DNA of 64,000 bases from Hymenobacter nivis (GTDB lineage Bacteria; Bacteroidota; Bacteroidia; Cytophagales; Hymenobacteraceae): positions 1,984,001 through 2,048,000 of the forward strand of contig NZ_CP029145.1 in NCBI RefSeq assembly GCF_003149515.1, given 5' to 3'. The notes below the pieces were generated by a model. The model was not told where the DNA came from, made no database searches, and saw only the letters and a program-made list of their open reading frames with translations. The position numbers and the translations under genes were made by a program. This document shows, piece by piece, positions 48,397-57,078 of this stretch (the stretch's first letter is position 1; each line of letters begins with the position of its first letter).

Positions 48397-49527
48397 ATGG
48401 CCTCCTCCAACCTTCCCGATTCCCTGCTGCTCAACGGCCGCGAATTCGCCTACGCTGCCATCCAGCAATACCCCACCGCTGTGCCCGCCGACCTCAACGG
48501 CTACGAGGCCCGCGTGCTGGAGCGCGTGCGCGAGTGGCTGAACGGCTCGCAGGAATTCACCCTCACCACGTCGGGCAGCACGGGCACGCCGGCGCCCGTG
48601 GTGGTGCGGCGGCGGCAGTTGGCGGCCTCGGCCCAGCGCACCGGCGACTTTTTCGATTTGGGCCCCGGCGACCGGGCCCTAGTATGCCTCAACTGCGAGT
48701 ACATCGGCGGGCTGATGATGCTGGTGCGCGGCCTGGAGCGGCAAATGCACCTCACCATGGTGGAGCCCCAGGCCGACCCGCTGGCCCTGGTGCCGGCCGA
48801 CGCCGCGTTTGACTTTGCCGCCTTCGTGCCCTTGCAGCTGCGGGCCGTGCTGGCCGCCGGCCACGCTCCGCGCCTCAACCGCATGAAAACCATCTTGGTG
48901 GGCGGGGCCCCGGTGGACGCCACGCTGCTGGCCGCCATCCAGGCCCAGCTCACGGTGCCAGTGCTGCTCACCTACGGCATGACGGAAACCTGCTCGCACG
49001 TGGCCCTGCGCCGGCTGAACGGGCCCCAGGCCACCACCGCCTTCCGGGTGCTGCCGGGTATTGCGGCCGGGCAGAACGCGCGCGGCTGCCTTACGCTGCG
49101 CGGCGACGTGACCAACGACCAACTCGTCGTCACTAACGACCTAGTGGCGCTGGACGCTGGCGCCCACACGTTTGAGTGGCTGGGCCGGGCCGATTTCGTC
49201 ATCAACTCGGGCGGCGTGAAGGTGCCGGCCGAGAAGGTGGAGCTGGTGCTCGACGTGGCCCTGGCCGAGCTGGGGGCCCCGCGCCGCTGCTTCGTGGCCG
49301 GCCGGCCCGACGAGCGCCTCGGCCAGGCCGTGGCCGCCTACGTGGAGGGCCCCGCCCTGACCGCCGCTGCCGAGGCCCAGCTGCGGGCGCTGCTGGCCGC
49401 CCGCCTGGGCAAGTACGAGCAGCCGCGGCACCTCGTGTTCGTGCCCGAATTTCACACCACGGCCTCGGGCAAGCTCGACCGGCCGGCCACGCTGCGCAGC
49501 CTCGAAACCCCGGATTTGCTCGGATGA
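48397..49527 (+). CDS. menE: o-Succinylbenzoate-CoA ligase
   Basis: MenE activates o-succinylbenzoate to its CoA thioester through an adenylate. The 376 residues are short for the ANL superfamily, which is common for Bacteroidota MenE. The phosphate-binding loop TSGSTGTPAPVVVRR is near residue 57, LTYGMTETCSH near 190, and the A8-type hinge GRADFVINSGGVKVPAEKVE near 266. The catalytic lysine is in HTTASGKLDRPATL at the C-terminus. Its position after menB supports the role. Its stop overlaps the next ATG by four bases (ATGA). Confidence 0.92.
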   Translation: MASSNLPDSLLLNGREFAYAAIQQYPTAVPADLNGYEARVLERVREWLNGSQEFTLTTSGSTGTPAPVVVRRRQLAASAQRTGDFFDLGPGDRALVCLNCEYIGGLMMLVRGLERQMHLTMVEPQADPLALVPADAAFDFAAFVPLQLRAVLAAGHAPRLNRMKTILVGGAPVDATLLAAIQAQLTVPVLLTYGMTETCSHVALRRLNGPQATTAFRVLPGIAAGQNARGCLTLRGDVTNDQLVVTNDLVALDAGAHTFEWLGRADFVINSGGVKVPAEKVELVLDVALAELGAPRRCFVAGRPDERLGQAVAAYVEGPALTAAAEAQLRALLAARLGKYEQPRHLVFVPEFHTTASGKLDRPATLRSLETPDLLG

Positions 49528-50393
49528 AGGGGCTATTTTTGAAGTTTTGGGGCCTTGGGCTGCTGACGCTGCTGCTGATTGCGGGCAGCCCCGCGGCCCG
49601 CGCCCAAAGCGTGGCCAAATCGGCCCGCATCGCGCCCAAGGCCGATACCACCACCACGCCCGCCGTGGCCCCAGCGGCCGGCGGCGCCGCCGGCCTGCCG
49701 GCCACCGAATTTGAAACCTACAACGTGAAGGGCAGGGGCGTACGCTACACGGCCGCACTCACGGGCCTTTACACCACGGGCACCGTCGCGCGCATGTTCC
49801 TCAGCACCAGTCACACCGTCAACCTGTCGTTCAAGGGCGGGCACTGGCTGGCCCCGGCGGCCCTTAGCTTCAGCTACGGCAAGCAGGACGGCTTGCAGCG
49901 CGAGCGCGAGTTTTTGCTGCTCACCACGCCCACCTACCAGCAGGGGCGCTACAAGTTTTACACCCTGGGCCAGGTGGAATACAGCAACCTGCGCGCCATC
50001 GACTACCGCGTGGTGGGCGGCCTGGGCGTGGGCTACCAGCTATACAAGGACACGATGCGCAACGAAGTGAACGTGAGCTATTTCCTGCTGCGCGAAGAAA
50101 CCCAATATTATACCGATCTGCGCCGCCAGGTGCTGCGCCACTCGCTGCGCGCCAAGGGCCAGTACACGCGGGGGGCGGCCACGCTCACAGCCCTGGTGTA
50201 TTACCAGCCGGCAGTGAGCGACGTTAACGGCGACTACCGCGTGAATGGCACGGGGGCCCTGGCCGTGCGCCTCTCGCGCCACCTGGCCCTGGCCGTTACT
50301 TACTCCTACGCGCTCGAAAGCATCAACGTAGAGGGCCGCGCCCCCGTGAACACCAACCTGTCGGTGGGCTTTACCTACGCGGCGGGCAAGTAG
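49524..50393 (+). CDS. DUF481-like outer membrane protein
   Basis: The product has 289 residues with a signal peptide (GLLTLLLIAGSPAARAQS). The mature chain consists of alternating strands typical of a small beta-barrel: YTAALTGLYTTGTVARMFLS, FYTLGQVEYSNLRAIDYRV, GGLGVGYQLYKDTMRNEVNV, and LAVTYSYALESINVEGRAPV. The layout fits DUF481, a Bacteroidota outer-membrane family of unknown function. It overlaps menE by four bases, so it is translated with it, but a link to menaquinone synthesis is not evident. Confidence 0.82.
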   Translation: MKGLFLKFWGLGLLTLLLIAGSPAARAQSVAKSARIAPKADTTTTPAVAPAAGGAAGLPATEFETYNVKGRGVRYTAALTGLYTTGTVARMFLSTSHTVNLSFKGGHWLAPAALSFSYGKQDGLQREREFLLLTTPTYQQGRYKFYTLGQVEYSNLRAIDYRVVGGLGVGYQLYKDTMRNEVNVSYFLLREETQYYTDLRRQVLRHSLRAKGQYTRGAATLTALVYYQPAVSDVNGDYRVNGTGALAVRLSRHLALAVTYSYALESINVEGRAPVNTNLSVGFTYAAGK

Positions 50394-50396
50394 CGG

Positions 50397-50627
50397 CTAG
50401 CGGGCCGCGCGCGGGGCCGTCGGGGCCAGGCGGGGCACCACGCGGGCTGCCGGGGCCACCGGCGCAGCGGCCGGGGCCACGGCGGCAACCGGGGCTACCG
50501 GCACCGGCGGGGGCCCCGGGGCGCTACCGCCCTTGGCCAGCCATACGGCCGGTAGCAACAATAACCCAAAGATCCAGCGGACACCACGGGCGTCAGGCAC
50601 AAACGCAGAAATCCAACCGAAACGCAT
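50397..50627 (-). CDS. Small Ala/Pro/Val-rich membrane protein
   Basis: The frame codes for 76 residues. After a short basic start comes one hydrophobic helix (WIFGLLLLPAVWLA). The rest is low-complexity Pro/Ala/Val/Gly (PPPVPVAPVAAVAPAAAPVA). It looks like a single-pass membrane anchor with a flexible tail. No family was recognised. Chance in GC-rich DNA cannot be ruled out, but a longer alternative start and a hydrophobic helix support it. Confidence 0.45.
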   Translation of the reverse strand: MRFGWISAFVPDARGVRWIFGLLLLPAVWLAKGGSAPGPPPVPVAPVAAVAPAAAPVAPAARVVPRLAPTAPRAAR

Positions 50628-50703
50628 ACAAGTACCATTTATTGTGGAGACGAAGGCAAACATAAGTCGTCGCTGCCCACGCCACAAGAGTCCGCCCGCA
50701 TAA

Positions 50704-51068
50704 TTATTCGCGGCGCAGCCCTTTTTGGGGAAATAGCCGCTCGCGGCCCCGCACCACAGCTACCAAATCGTTGAGGAAGAGCTTGCCGCGCAGGTAAAAA
50801 ATGGGCCCGCTAAGCTCCTTGCGCACCGTGCGGTTCACAAATACCGGAGCCCACCAGCCGGCGCCCGCCACCAACCCGACCCAGCGAAAAATGCGCATTT
50901 GGACATTCGTGCTAGGCTCGATGACGCCCATGGAGTCGTGGAGCGTTTCCTGGATGCTGCCGTCGGGCGATGCGTACTCCACGTAGGCGTTGCCGAGGCC
51001 CGCTTGCAGGGGCACGTCAGCTCCCAGCGGCGGTTTTCGAGGAGCACGTACTCGCCGTAGAGGGCCAG
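50704..51068 (-). pseudogene. Truncated, frameshifted gene remnant
   Basis: Directly after the TlpA stop the frame reads LALYGEYVLLENRRWELT. A single missing G (ACGTGCCCC where ACGGTGCCC would be expected) shifts the frame, and the next frame continues PLQAGLGNAYVEYASPDGSI, then VGLVAGAGWWAPVFVNRTVR, to LFPQKGLRRE at 50704. It has lost its start, since the TlpA gene abuts it. This is a 3' remnant of a secreted protein; the family was not recognised. Confidence 0.65.
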
Positions 51069-52514
51069 CTAGTCTTTCAGCGCGGCCTCGATGGCGGCCA
51101 CAGTTTCGACCCCATCGGAAGGGCGCGGCGCGTATTTTTTGATCAGGCGGCCGTCGCGCCCGATGAGGTAGTAGCTGGGGTAGCCATTCACCTGGTATAC
51201 CTCGGCTTCGTCCGCGCTGGGCGCGCGCAGGTGTACGCTGTTGGGGCTGGTGAAGTGCTTGCCGGTCAAAGTTTTCTGCCACTTTTCTTCGGAGTCGCCC
51301 ACCGCAATGTAGAGAAATACCACGTCGCGGCCGGCAAACTGCTGCTTGAGCGCGGGGGCAAAGTTGATCATCTCGTTCATGCAGGGGCCGCACCAGGTCC
51401 CCCAGAAATCGAGGTACACGACCTTGCCCCGGAAATCACTCATCGTCACTTTTTTGCCCTCATTGCTCAGCAGAATGAAAGCGGGGACCGGTTGGCCGGC
51501 GCTTAGCTGTTGGATAGCCGCTAAGCGCCGGCCCTTGACAAATGCTTGCCGAATGTCGCGCGCCATCGCCGAGTCACGGTTGTGCTGCCGGAAAGTGGGG
51601 TAGAAAGCGAGCGCCCCGGGCAGGTTGGTGCGGATGTTATCCGTTAGCAGGACCTCCATGGTCCAGTCGCGGATTCGCCCCGCGCCCACCTCGGCCGTGG
51701 CCAGCCGGTAGAGCCGCGGGCCCTGGGCGGGGTCGGCGCTGAGCTTACCCGCGGGCACCAGGCGGTTCTGGTAACCCATTGTAAAATTTGCTACCAACGA
51801 CCTATCGGCAATGCTACGCCCCCAGTGCTGGCTTAGCTCCCGCGCCGGTACTTCGGCCAGGAAGTTGAAGTACGTCTCTGGCAGCGTCTCACCGGACGGA
51901 GTAGGCCATTGCCTCCGAGCGTAGTAAAGGAGCGCAATGGCCCAATCGGCCGCGATGGTGGTCTGGGCCTCGCGCTGAAAAAGGGCCGGTAGCGGGTGGA
52001 TGCGGGCGTAGTCAGCCAAGAAGGCGAGGCGCTTCCGCCGAAAAGCGTCGGCGCACTGCCGCATTTCGGGGGGCGTGGTGGCGGGGCCTATTCTGTCCAT
52101 CGGCCGGGGGTCGTTGCCGGGCGGGCTGTACTCAAACAACCACTGCGACCGGGCCAGGTAATTGTTGGCGTTAGCCCCCCGGCCACTGTACACAAGGCTA
52201 TTATCAAAATCGCTAAACTCCAGCGTCAGGCGCAGCTGGTCGCCGGGCGTGAGGTAGAGCTGGGTACGCTGCCCGGCGTACTCGAAGCTAACTGGCAGCG
52301 GGGCGGCGAGGTCCTTCACCTCAAACTGAAAATCGCCGGCTGGGCTGAGCACCGTTTTCAGCTGCTGCTCGTTGATTAGCAGCCGCACGGTATCGCCGGC
52401 CGGCGCGTGGCTGAGGTGCCCGCTGAGACGGGTTACGAGCGGGGCGGGGGCCCCGGCCAGCAGGCGGAGCGCCGTGCCAAAGGCCAGCGCGGGAAGGAGC
52501 AGCAGTAGGCGCAT
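51069..52514 (-). CDS. TlpA-family thioredoxin-like protein
   Basis: This exported protein has 481 residues. A signal (MRLLLLLPALAFGTALRLLA) is followed by a long N-terminal region (about residues 30-330) with LSGHLSHAPAGDTVRLLIN, the DUF4369-like segment of Bacteroidota thiol proteins. The C-terminal thioredoxin domain has the redox site DFWGTWCGPCMNEMINFAP, then VVFLYIAVGD and VNGYPSYYLIGRDGRLI. It should reduce or isomerise disulfides in the periplasm. The stop is shared with the junction to a broken gene, so the C-terminal end is probably native but its old neighbour has decayed. Confidence 0.9.
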   Translation of the reverse strand: MRLLLLLPALAFGTALRLLAGAPAPLVTRLSGHLSHAPAGDTVRLLINEQQLKTVLSPAGDFQFEVKDLAAPLPVSFEYAGQRTQLYLTPGDQLRLTLEFSDFDNSLVYSGRGANANNYLARSQWLFEYSPPGNDPRPMDRIGPATTPPEMRQCADAFRRKRLAFLADYARIHPLPALFQREAQTTIAADWAIALLYYARRQWPTPSGETLPETYFNFLAEVPARELSQHWGRSIADRSLVANFTMGYQNRLVPAGKLSADPAQGPRLYRLATAEVGAGRIRDWTMEVLLTDNIRTNLPGALAFYPTFRQHNRDSAMARDIRQAFVKGRRLAAIQQLSAGQPVPAFILLSNEGKKVTMSDFRGKVVYLDFWGTWCGPCMNEMINFAPALKQQFAGRDVVFLYIAVGDSEEKWQKTLTGKHFTSPNSVHLRAPSADEAEVYQVNGYPSYYLIGRDGRLIKKYAPRPSDGVETVAAIEAALKD

Positions 52515-52672
52515 GAGCAGAAAGCAGTTAGGTGGGGAAGTCAGTTCGGCAAGATAGAAGCGGTTGGCTATTAATGCCCGGCGCCCGCCGCTTCGCCCCG
52601 CCCCACGGCGGCTTGGCCCGGGCGCGGGGGCGCTTCGCCCCGAATGGGCGGCCGGCCGGCGGGGCCAACTTC

Positions 52673-52680
52673 TACTTTTG
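52673..52680 (+). promoter_or_regulatory. Candidate -7 element (TACTTTTG)
   Basis: An exact TAnnTTTG word lies 27 bases before the ATG of the ABA4-like gene at 52708. No -33 TTG is clear. Confidence 0.45.
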
Positions 52681-52707
52681 ACGCAGCTACCGCCTCAAAC
52701 GCCGCCC

Positions 52708-53163
52708 ATGCCCACGCCCGATTTCCTGTTTTCGCTGGCCAACCCCGCCGCCCTGCTCAGCTGGGCCCTGCTGATGCTGGCCCCGCGCAGCCGCTTCGCT
52801 AAGGCGCTGGTGCTCAATGGGGCCCTGCCGCTGGGGCTGGCCGCGGCCTACGCGGCGCTCATCGCGGCGCACTACCTGGGGCCCCACGGCGGCGAGGGCG
52901 GCTTCGGGTCGCTGGCGCAGGTGGCGGCCTTGTTCCGCGACCCGTGGGCGCTGCTGACGGGCTGGGTGCACTACCTCTGCTTCGATCTTTTTACCGGCGC
53001 TTGGGAAGCGCGCGATGCCCAGCGCCGCGGCCTGCCGCACGCGCTGGTGGTGCCGGCGCTGGCCCTCACGTTCCTGTTCGGGCCGGTGGGGCTGCTGCTG
53101 TACTTCGGGTTGCGCGGGCTGTGGGCCCGGAAAGCCAAAACTGCTTCTTCGTCAATTAATTAA
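52708..53163 (+). CDS. ABA4-like (DUF4281) membrane protein
   Basis: The product has 151 residues with four helices. Conserved features are NPAALLSWALLMLAPRSRF near the start, WVHYLCFDLFTGAWEARDAQ in the middle, and FGPVGLLLYFGLRGLWARK at the end. These match the ABA4-like family of integral membrane proteins. In plants ABA4 is needed for neoxanthin synthesis; the bacterial role is unknown. It is codirectional with the next membrane protein gene 11 bases on, so they form a pair. Confidence 0.82.
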   Translation: MPTPDFLFSLANPAALLSWALLMLAPRSRFAKALVLNGALPLGLAAAYAALIAAHYLGPHGGEGGFGSLAQVAALFRDPWALLTGWVHYLCFDLFTGAWEARDAQRRGLPHALVVPALALTFLFGPVGLLLYFGLRGLWARKAKTASSSIN

Positions 53164-53174
53164 CGCCTCTGCTC

Positions 53175-54017
53175 ATGGAAACGCTGCTGCCTTTCGCCGC
53201 TCGCCCAACTCCTACGGCCCTGCCCGCGGCAGCCGGGGCCCTGCGCATTTTGCACCGCGCCAACCCGGCGCTGTCGGGTGCCGGGTGGCTGCACGTGGGG
53301 CTGGCGGCGCTGGCCCTGGCGCTGCTGCCCCTCGACCACCGCCTCGTGGCGGGGGCCCTTGTCTGGATAAAGCCGCTCAAGTTTGCCCTCTCGGGTGCGG
53401 CCTACCTCTGGACGCTGGGCTGGCTGCTGGCCGACCTGCCCGCCACGGCCCAGCGGGCGGTGCGCCGCCTCAGCGGCGGCGTGGCCTTAAGCATGGTGGT
53501 CGAAATCGTTGTCATTTTCATGCAGGCCGGGCGCGGCGTTTCCTCGCACTACAACGCGAGCAGCGCCCTCAACGGCCTGCTGTTCGGGCTGATGGGGATT
53601 TTTATTGTGCTGAACACCGTACTGGCCGCCTGGGCCCTGTACCTAGCCTGGCGCTACCGGCCGCACGGTCCGGCCGGCTACGTGTGGGGCCTGCGGCTGG
53701 GGTTGCTGGTGTTCCTGGTGGGCTCGGCGCTGGGCGGATTCATGATTCATGCCCACCAGCATACCGTAGGGGCCCCCGACGGCGGCCCCGGCCTGCCCGG
53801 CCTGGGCTGGAGCACCGTGGCCGGCGACCTGCGCATTGCCCATTTCCTGGGCCTGCATGCTTTGCAGGCGCTGCCGCTGCTGGGCTGGGCCCTGAGCCGC
53901 TGGGCCCCGCGCCGGGCGGTAGCCGGCACCTGGCTGGGCACGGCGCTGTACGCGGCGGCCGTGGGCGCGCTGCTGCTGGGGGCCCTGGCGGGCCGCCCGC
54001 TATGGGCCGGGCATTGA
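53175..54017 (+). CDS. Multi-pass membrane protein of unknown function
   Basis: The product has 280 residues and about seven hydrophobic segments: LHVGLAALALALLPLDHRLV, LVWIKPLKFALSGAAYLWTL, VALSMVVEIVVIFMQAGRGV, LLFGLMGIFIVLNTVLAAWA, LLVFLVGSALGGFMIHAHQH, HFLGLHALQALPLLGWALSR and a last helix near the end. Histidines in HNAS-like and HAHQH positions could bind metal or heme. No family was recognised. It follows the ABA4-like gene. Confidence 0.78.
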   Translation: METLLPFAARPTPTALPAAAGALRILHRANPALSGAGWLHVGLAALALALLPLDHRLVAGALVWIKPLKFALSGAAYLWTLGWLLADLPATAQRAVRRLSGGVALSMVVEIVVIFMQAGRGVSSHYNASSALNGLLFGLMGIFIVLNTVLAAWALYLAWRYRPHGPAGYVWGLRLGLLVFLVGSALGGFMIHAHQHTVGAPDGGPGLPGLGWSTVAGDLRIAHFLGLHALQALPLLGWALSRWAPRRAVAGTWLGTALYAAAVGALLLGALAGRPLWAGH

Positions 54018-54086
54018 GGCCGCAGCGTGCAATCTATGCCATTCTGTTCTTAGTCAATTATACTGCTCACGAAGTGGAACGGGAAA

Positions 54087-54184
54087 ACGAAGTAGGGTGC
54101 GGGGCTTGCCCCCGCCCGTCGCTGAACGGTTCCGTCGGCTTTCGTGCAACGACGGGCGGGGGCAAGCCCCGCACCCTACTTCGT
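54087..54184. repeat. Inverted repeat, GGGTGCGGGGCTTGCCCC family
   Basis: The 35-base arms start ACGAAGTAGGGTGCGGGG and include CTTGCCCCCGCCCGTCG; the complement ends at 54184, and the loop is about 28 bases. A second copy lies at 58501. It lies 43 bases before the next ATG. Confidence 0.85.
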
Positions 54185-54226
54185 GACAAGTATAAAATGG
54201 AGTTATCACCCTCTTCTTCCTACCCA

Positions 54227-55207
54227 ATGCACCGCTTTCACCTACGCACTCTCGTTCAGATTTTTGCCTTCGTCATCGCCTTGACCGAGCTCGCCAGCAC
54301 GCCGGCAGCGGCGCAAAAAGCCCGCGCCAAGGGCGCGGGGGGCCCGGCGCTGCTCACCGGCGAGGTGGCCTTCCGCACCTCCGATTCGGTGCGGCTGTTT
54401 GTGAAGGTTTCGGGCCGGGGCGTGCCGTGCGTGTTTGTGCACGGCGGGCCGGGCGCGGGTAGCTACGCCTTCGAGCAGCTGGCTGGCCGGGCCCTGGAAG
54501 GCCAGCTGCAAATGATTTACCTCGACCAGCGCGGCAGCGGCCGCTCGGCCAGCGCCCCCGGCCACAACTACCGCCTGGCCCGCCAGGTGCAGGACCTGGA
54601 GGAGCTGCGCATTCGGTTGGGCCTCAAGCAGTGGGTGCTGCTGGCGCACTCCTTCGGCGGCGTCATCGCCACGGCCTATGCCCAGCGCTACCCGGCCCGG
54701 GTACAGGCCCTCATCCTGGCCAACGCCGTGCTGAACCCCTCGGCCTCGCTGGCCAGCATGGTGCATTATGGCGACAGCCTGCTGCCCGCCGCGGCCCGCC
54801 CCCAGCTGCCGGCGGGCGCGCCGCTGCCCCAGCAGCTGGGCCTGGTGATGCAGGCCCTGGGCCAGCAGAACCTCCTCTACCAGCTGCAATACGCCGCCGA
54901 TACCACGGCGGCCCGCGCCGGCCGCGTGGCGCGCCAGGTGCCCGGCAACCAGGACTTTGCGGCCCACGTGTTCGACTTTCCGGAGTACGGGCAGGACTAC
55001 GCGCCCGCCACGGCGGCCCTGGCCATGCCCGTGCTGGTGCTGGCCGGGCACGACGACTACACAGCGGGGCCCCGGCACTACCGCTCGTTCCGGTTTCCGC
55101 GCCAGCAAGTGGTGGTGCTGCCCGGCCGCCACAACTCCCTGATTGAGCAGCCCGCGGCAACCCAGCGGGCGGTGCGCACCTTTGCGGCGGCGCTGCCCGT
55201 GCGCTAG
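54227..55207 (+). CDS. Secreted alpha/beta hydrolase, prolyl iminopeptidase-like
   Basis: The product has about 326 residues with a signal peptide (VQIFAFVIALTELASTPAAA). The hydrolase core has FVHGGPGAGSYAFEQL near residue 74, IYLDQRGSGRS near 104, the nucleophile in LLAHSFGGVIATAYAQRYPA near 146, and the acid and base in LVLAGHDDYTAG and PGRHNSLIEQP. HGGPG is the mark of the prolyl iminopeptidase group. It should act on peptides or esters in the periplasm. An earlier ATG at 54197 would extend the signal by ten residues. Confidence 0.88.
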   Translation: MHRFHLRTLVQIFAFVIALTELASTPAAAQKARAKGAGGPALLTGEVAFRTSDSVRLFVKVSGRGVPCVFVHGGPGAGSYAFEQLAGRALEGQLQMIYLDQRGSGRSASAPGHNYRLARQVQDLEELRIRLGLKQWVLLAHSFGGVIATAYAQRYPARVQALILANAVLNPSASLASMVHYGDSLLPAAARPQLPAGAPLPQQLGLVMQALGQQNLLYQLQYAADTTAARAGRVARQVPGNQDFAAHVFDFPEYGQDYAPATAALAMPVLVLAGHDDYTAGPRHYRSFRFPRQQVVVLPGRHNSLIEQPAATQRAVRTFAAALPVR

Positions 55208-55216
55208 CCCGTGCCC

Positions 55217-56257
55217 ATGCCTTTGCCCGCTTCTCCCCCGCTTCGTGACCGCCGCCTGGTGCTGGGCGGGCTCGTGCTCATCAGCCTGGTGATGACGCTG
55301 GCCAGCGGCCAATGGGCGTTTCAATCGGCTCTACATTTTAGCGTTACCTGGGGCTGCTCGCTGCTCTATACGCTGGTGCTAGGCCTGGGCAACCGCGAAA
55401 TCTGGCGGCAGCTGCAACGGCGCTACCCACACGTGGCCCAGACGCGGCGGCGGCTGTGGTACCTGGGGCTGGGCAGCGTGGCCTACACCAGCGTAGCCAC
55501 GGTGGCCGTCACGCTGGGGCTGGCCTGGGCGCAGCCGGGCGTCAATGCCTCGCCGCGGGCGCTGCTGCTCATCGCGGCCATCAACCTGGTGCCCACGCTG
55601 GTGGGGCAGCTCATCTACGAAAGCCGCCACTCGTTTCAGCAGTGGCAGGAAAACCAGCGCCGCGCCGACCAGCTCGCCCAGGCCCAAACCCAGGCCCAGC
55701 TCGACGCCCTGGCTCAGCAGCTCGACCCGCACTTTCTGTTCAACTCCCTGAACACGCTGGCCGCCCTCATCGACCCCGCCAACGCCCTCGCCCAGCAGTA
55801 CCTGGAAGGCCTGGCGGATGTGTACCGCTACGTGCTGCTGGCCCACGACCGCCCCACCGTGCCGCTGGCCGAGGAGCTGGCCTTCGTGCGCACCTACGTG
55901 GCGCTGCAAAAGGTGCGGTTTCGGGACAACGTGCAGGTGTGCTACGACGTACCGCCCGGGGCCCTGGCCCGCCGCGTGGCCCCGCTCAGCGTGCAGCTGT
56001 TGGTAGAGAACGCGCTGAAACACAACGAGGCTTCGCGGGCCCGCCCGCTGCACCTGCGCCTGGTGGCCGATACCGCCGCCGGGGCCCTGCGCGTGGAAAA
56101 TACCTGGCAGCCCCGCCCCGCCGGTCTGGCCCCCGGCACCGGCCTGGGCCTGGCCAACGTGCGCCGCCGCTACGCCCTGCTGGGGGCCCCGCAGCCGGTG
56201 GAAGTCGCGCAGGAAGGCGGCACTTTTGCCGTCACGCTGCCCCTACTCGACGCTTGA
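55217..56257 (+). CDS. LytS-type sensor histidine kinase
   Basis: The product has 346 residues. Four membrane helices fill the first 130 residues. The HisKA-like part has LDPHFLFNSLNTLAALIDPA (the phosphorylated His is in PHFLFN) near residue 175. An ATPase part follows with LLVENALKHNEA and GTGLGLANVRRRYALLG. It belongs to the His_kinase/LytS class that pairs with LytTR regulators. The regulator gene at 57079 follows after one unrelated gene. The start is ATG 55217; GTG 55211 is also possible. Confidence 0.9.
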   Translation: MPLPASPPLRDRRLVLGGLVLISLVMTLASGQWAFQSALHFSVTWGCSLLYTLVLGLGNREIWRQLQRRYPHVAQTRRRLWYLGLGSVAYTSVATVAVTLGLAWAQPGVNASPRALLLIAAINLVPTLVGQLIYESRHSFQQWQENQRRADQLAQAQTQAQLDALAQQLDPHFLFNSLNTLAALIDPANALAQQYLEGLADVYRYVLLAHDRPTVPLAEELAFVRTYVALQKVRFRDNVQVCYDVPPGALARRVAPLSVQLLVENALKHNEASRARPLHLRLVADTAAGALRVENTWQPRPAGLAPGTGLGLANVRRRYALLGAPQPVEVAQEGGTFAVTLPLLDA

Positions 56258-56309
56258 GCCACGTATTTTTCGGTTTGGGAACCGTTGGCGGTGGTTTCGG
56301 CCACTTTAG

Positions 56310-56342
56310 TTTGCGGGCGGCTAGGGGCCCCGGCTACTTTTG
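56310..56342 (+). promoter_or_regulatory. Promoter TTTG-N21-TACTTTTG
   Basis: TTTG at 56310 and TACTTTTG at 56335 are separated by 21 bases, close to the Bacteroidota sigma consensus. It lies 61 bases before the methyltransferase ATG at 56403. Confidence 0.65.
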
Positions 56343-56402
56343 ACGAGTTGCTGCTTCCCGCGGGAAGCCGGCAGTTTCCTTCACTCCTTGCCCCGCCCCG
56401 CC

Positions 56403-56963
56403 ATGCCCCTGCTGTTTCTTCTCGTTTACGCCGGCTGGTTCTTGTCAGAAATTCTGCTCAACCGCCTGCTGCGCTCCTCGGGCACCGACCAGCCCCACGC
56501 CGACAAGCACTCACTGGGCCTGATTTGGGCCACGCTCATCGGCGCAATCAACCTGGCCGTGTACCTGGCGGACCACTACCGCTGGCCGGTGGGCCCGCAG
56601 CGCCTGGTGCCCGCGCTGGGGCTGGCCCTCGTGGTGCTGGGCGTGGTGCTGCGGCTGTTGGTTATCCGGTCGCTGGGCCGGTTTTTTACGGTCGACGTCA
56701 CCATTCGGGAAGGCCACCAACTGAAGACGGACGGTTTTTACGCCTACCTGCGCCACCCTTCCTACGCGGCCTCTTTGCTGTCGTTCGTCGGCTTTGGCCT
56801 TTCGCTCAACAACTGGCCGGCGCTATTCGTGGTTACCACCGCCACCCTGGCTGCCTTCAGCTACCGCATCTGGGTCGAAGAAGCGGTGCTGGCCCGGCAG
56901 TTTGGCGCCGCGTACCGCGCGTATCAGAAGCGCACGAAACGGCTGATTCCCGCCCTTTACTGA
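56403..56963 (+). CDS. Isoprenylcysteine carboxyl methyltransferase-like protein
   Basis: This membrane protein has 186 residues. The signature of the ICMT/PEMT group is present near the end: TDGFYAYLRHPSYAASLLSF, where His binds AdoMet, then RIWVEEAVLARQFGAAYRAY and the final KRLIPALY. The first half has three helices. Bacterial members methylate unknown small substrates or lipids, not prenylated proteins. It lies between a sensor kinase and its regulator and has its own promoter, so it may be part of, or inserted into, that operon. Confidence 0.87.
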   Translation: MPLLFLLVYAGWFLSEILLNRLLRSSGTDQPHADKHSLGLIWATLIGAINLAVYLADHYRWPVGPQRLVPALGLALVVLGVVLRLLVIRSLGRFFTVDVTIREGHQLKTDGFYAYLRHPSYAASLLSFVGFGLSLNNWPALFVVTTATLAAFSYRIWVEEAVLARQFGAAYRAYQKRTKRLIPALY

Positions 56964-57078
56964 GTTAGGACGCACGCCAGGGGCACCGGCTGAACGAAGG
57001 CAGAGCCCAGGGGCCGGATTCAGCAAAACGTGGCACTACCTTCCTGCCCTCACTCCTGCCCCCACACCCTCCTACCAC

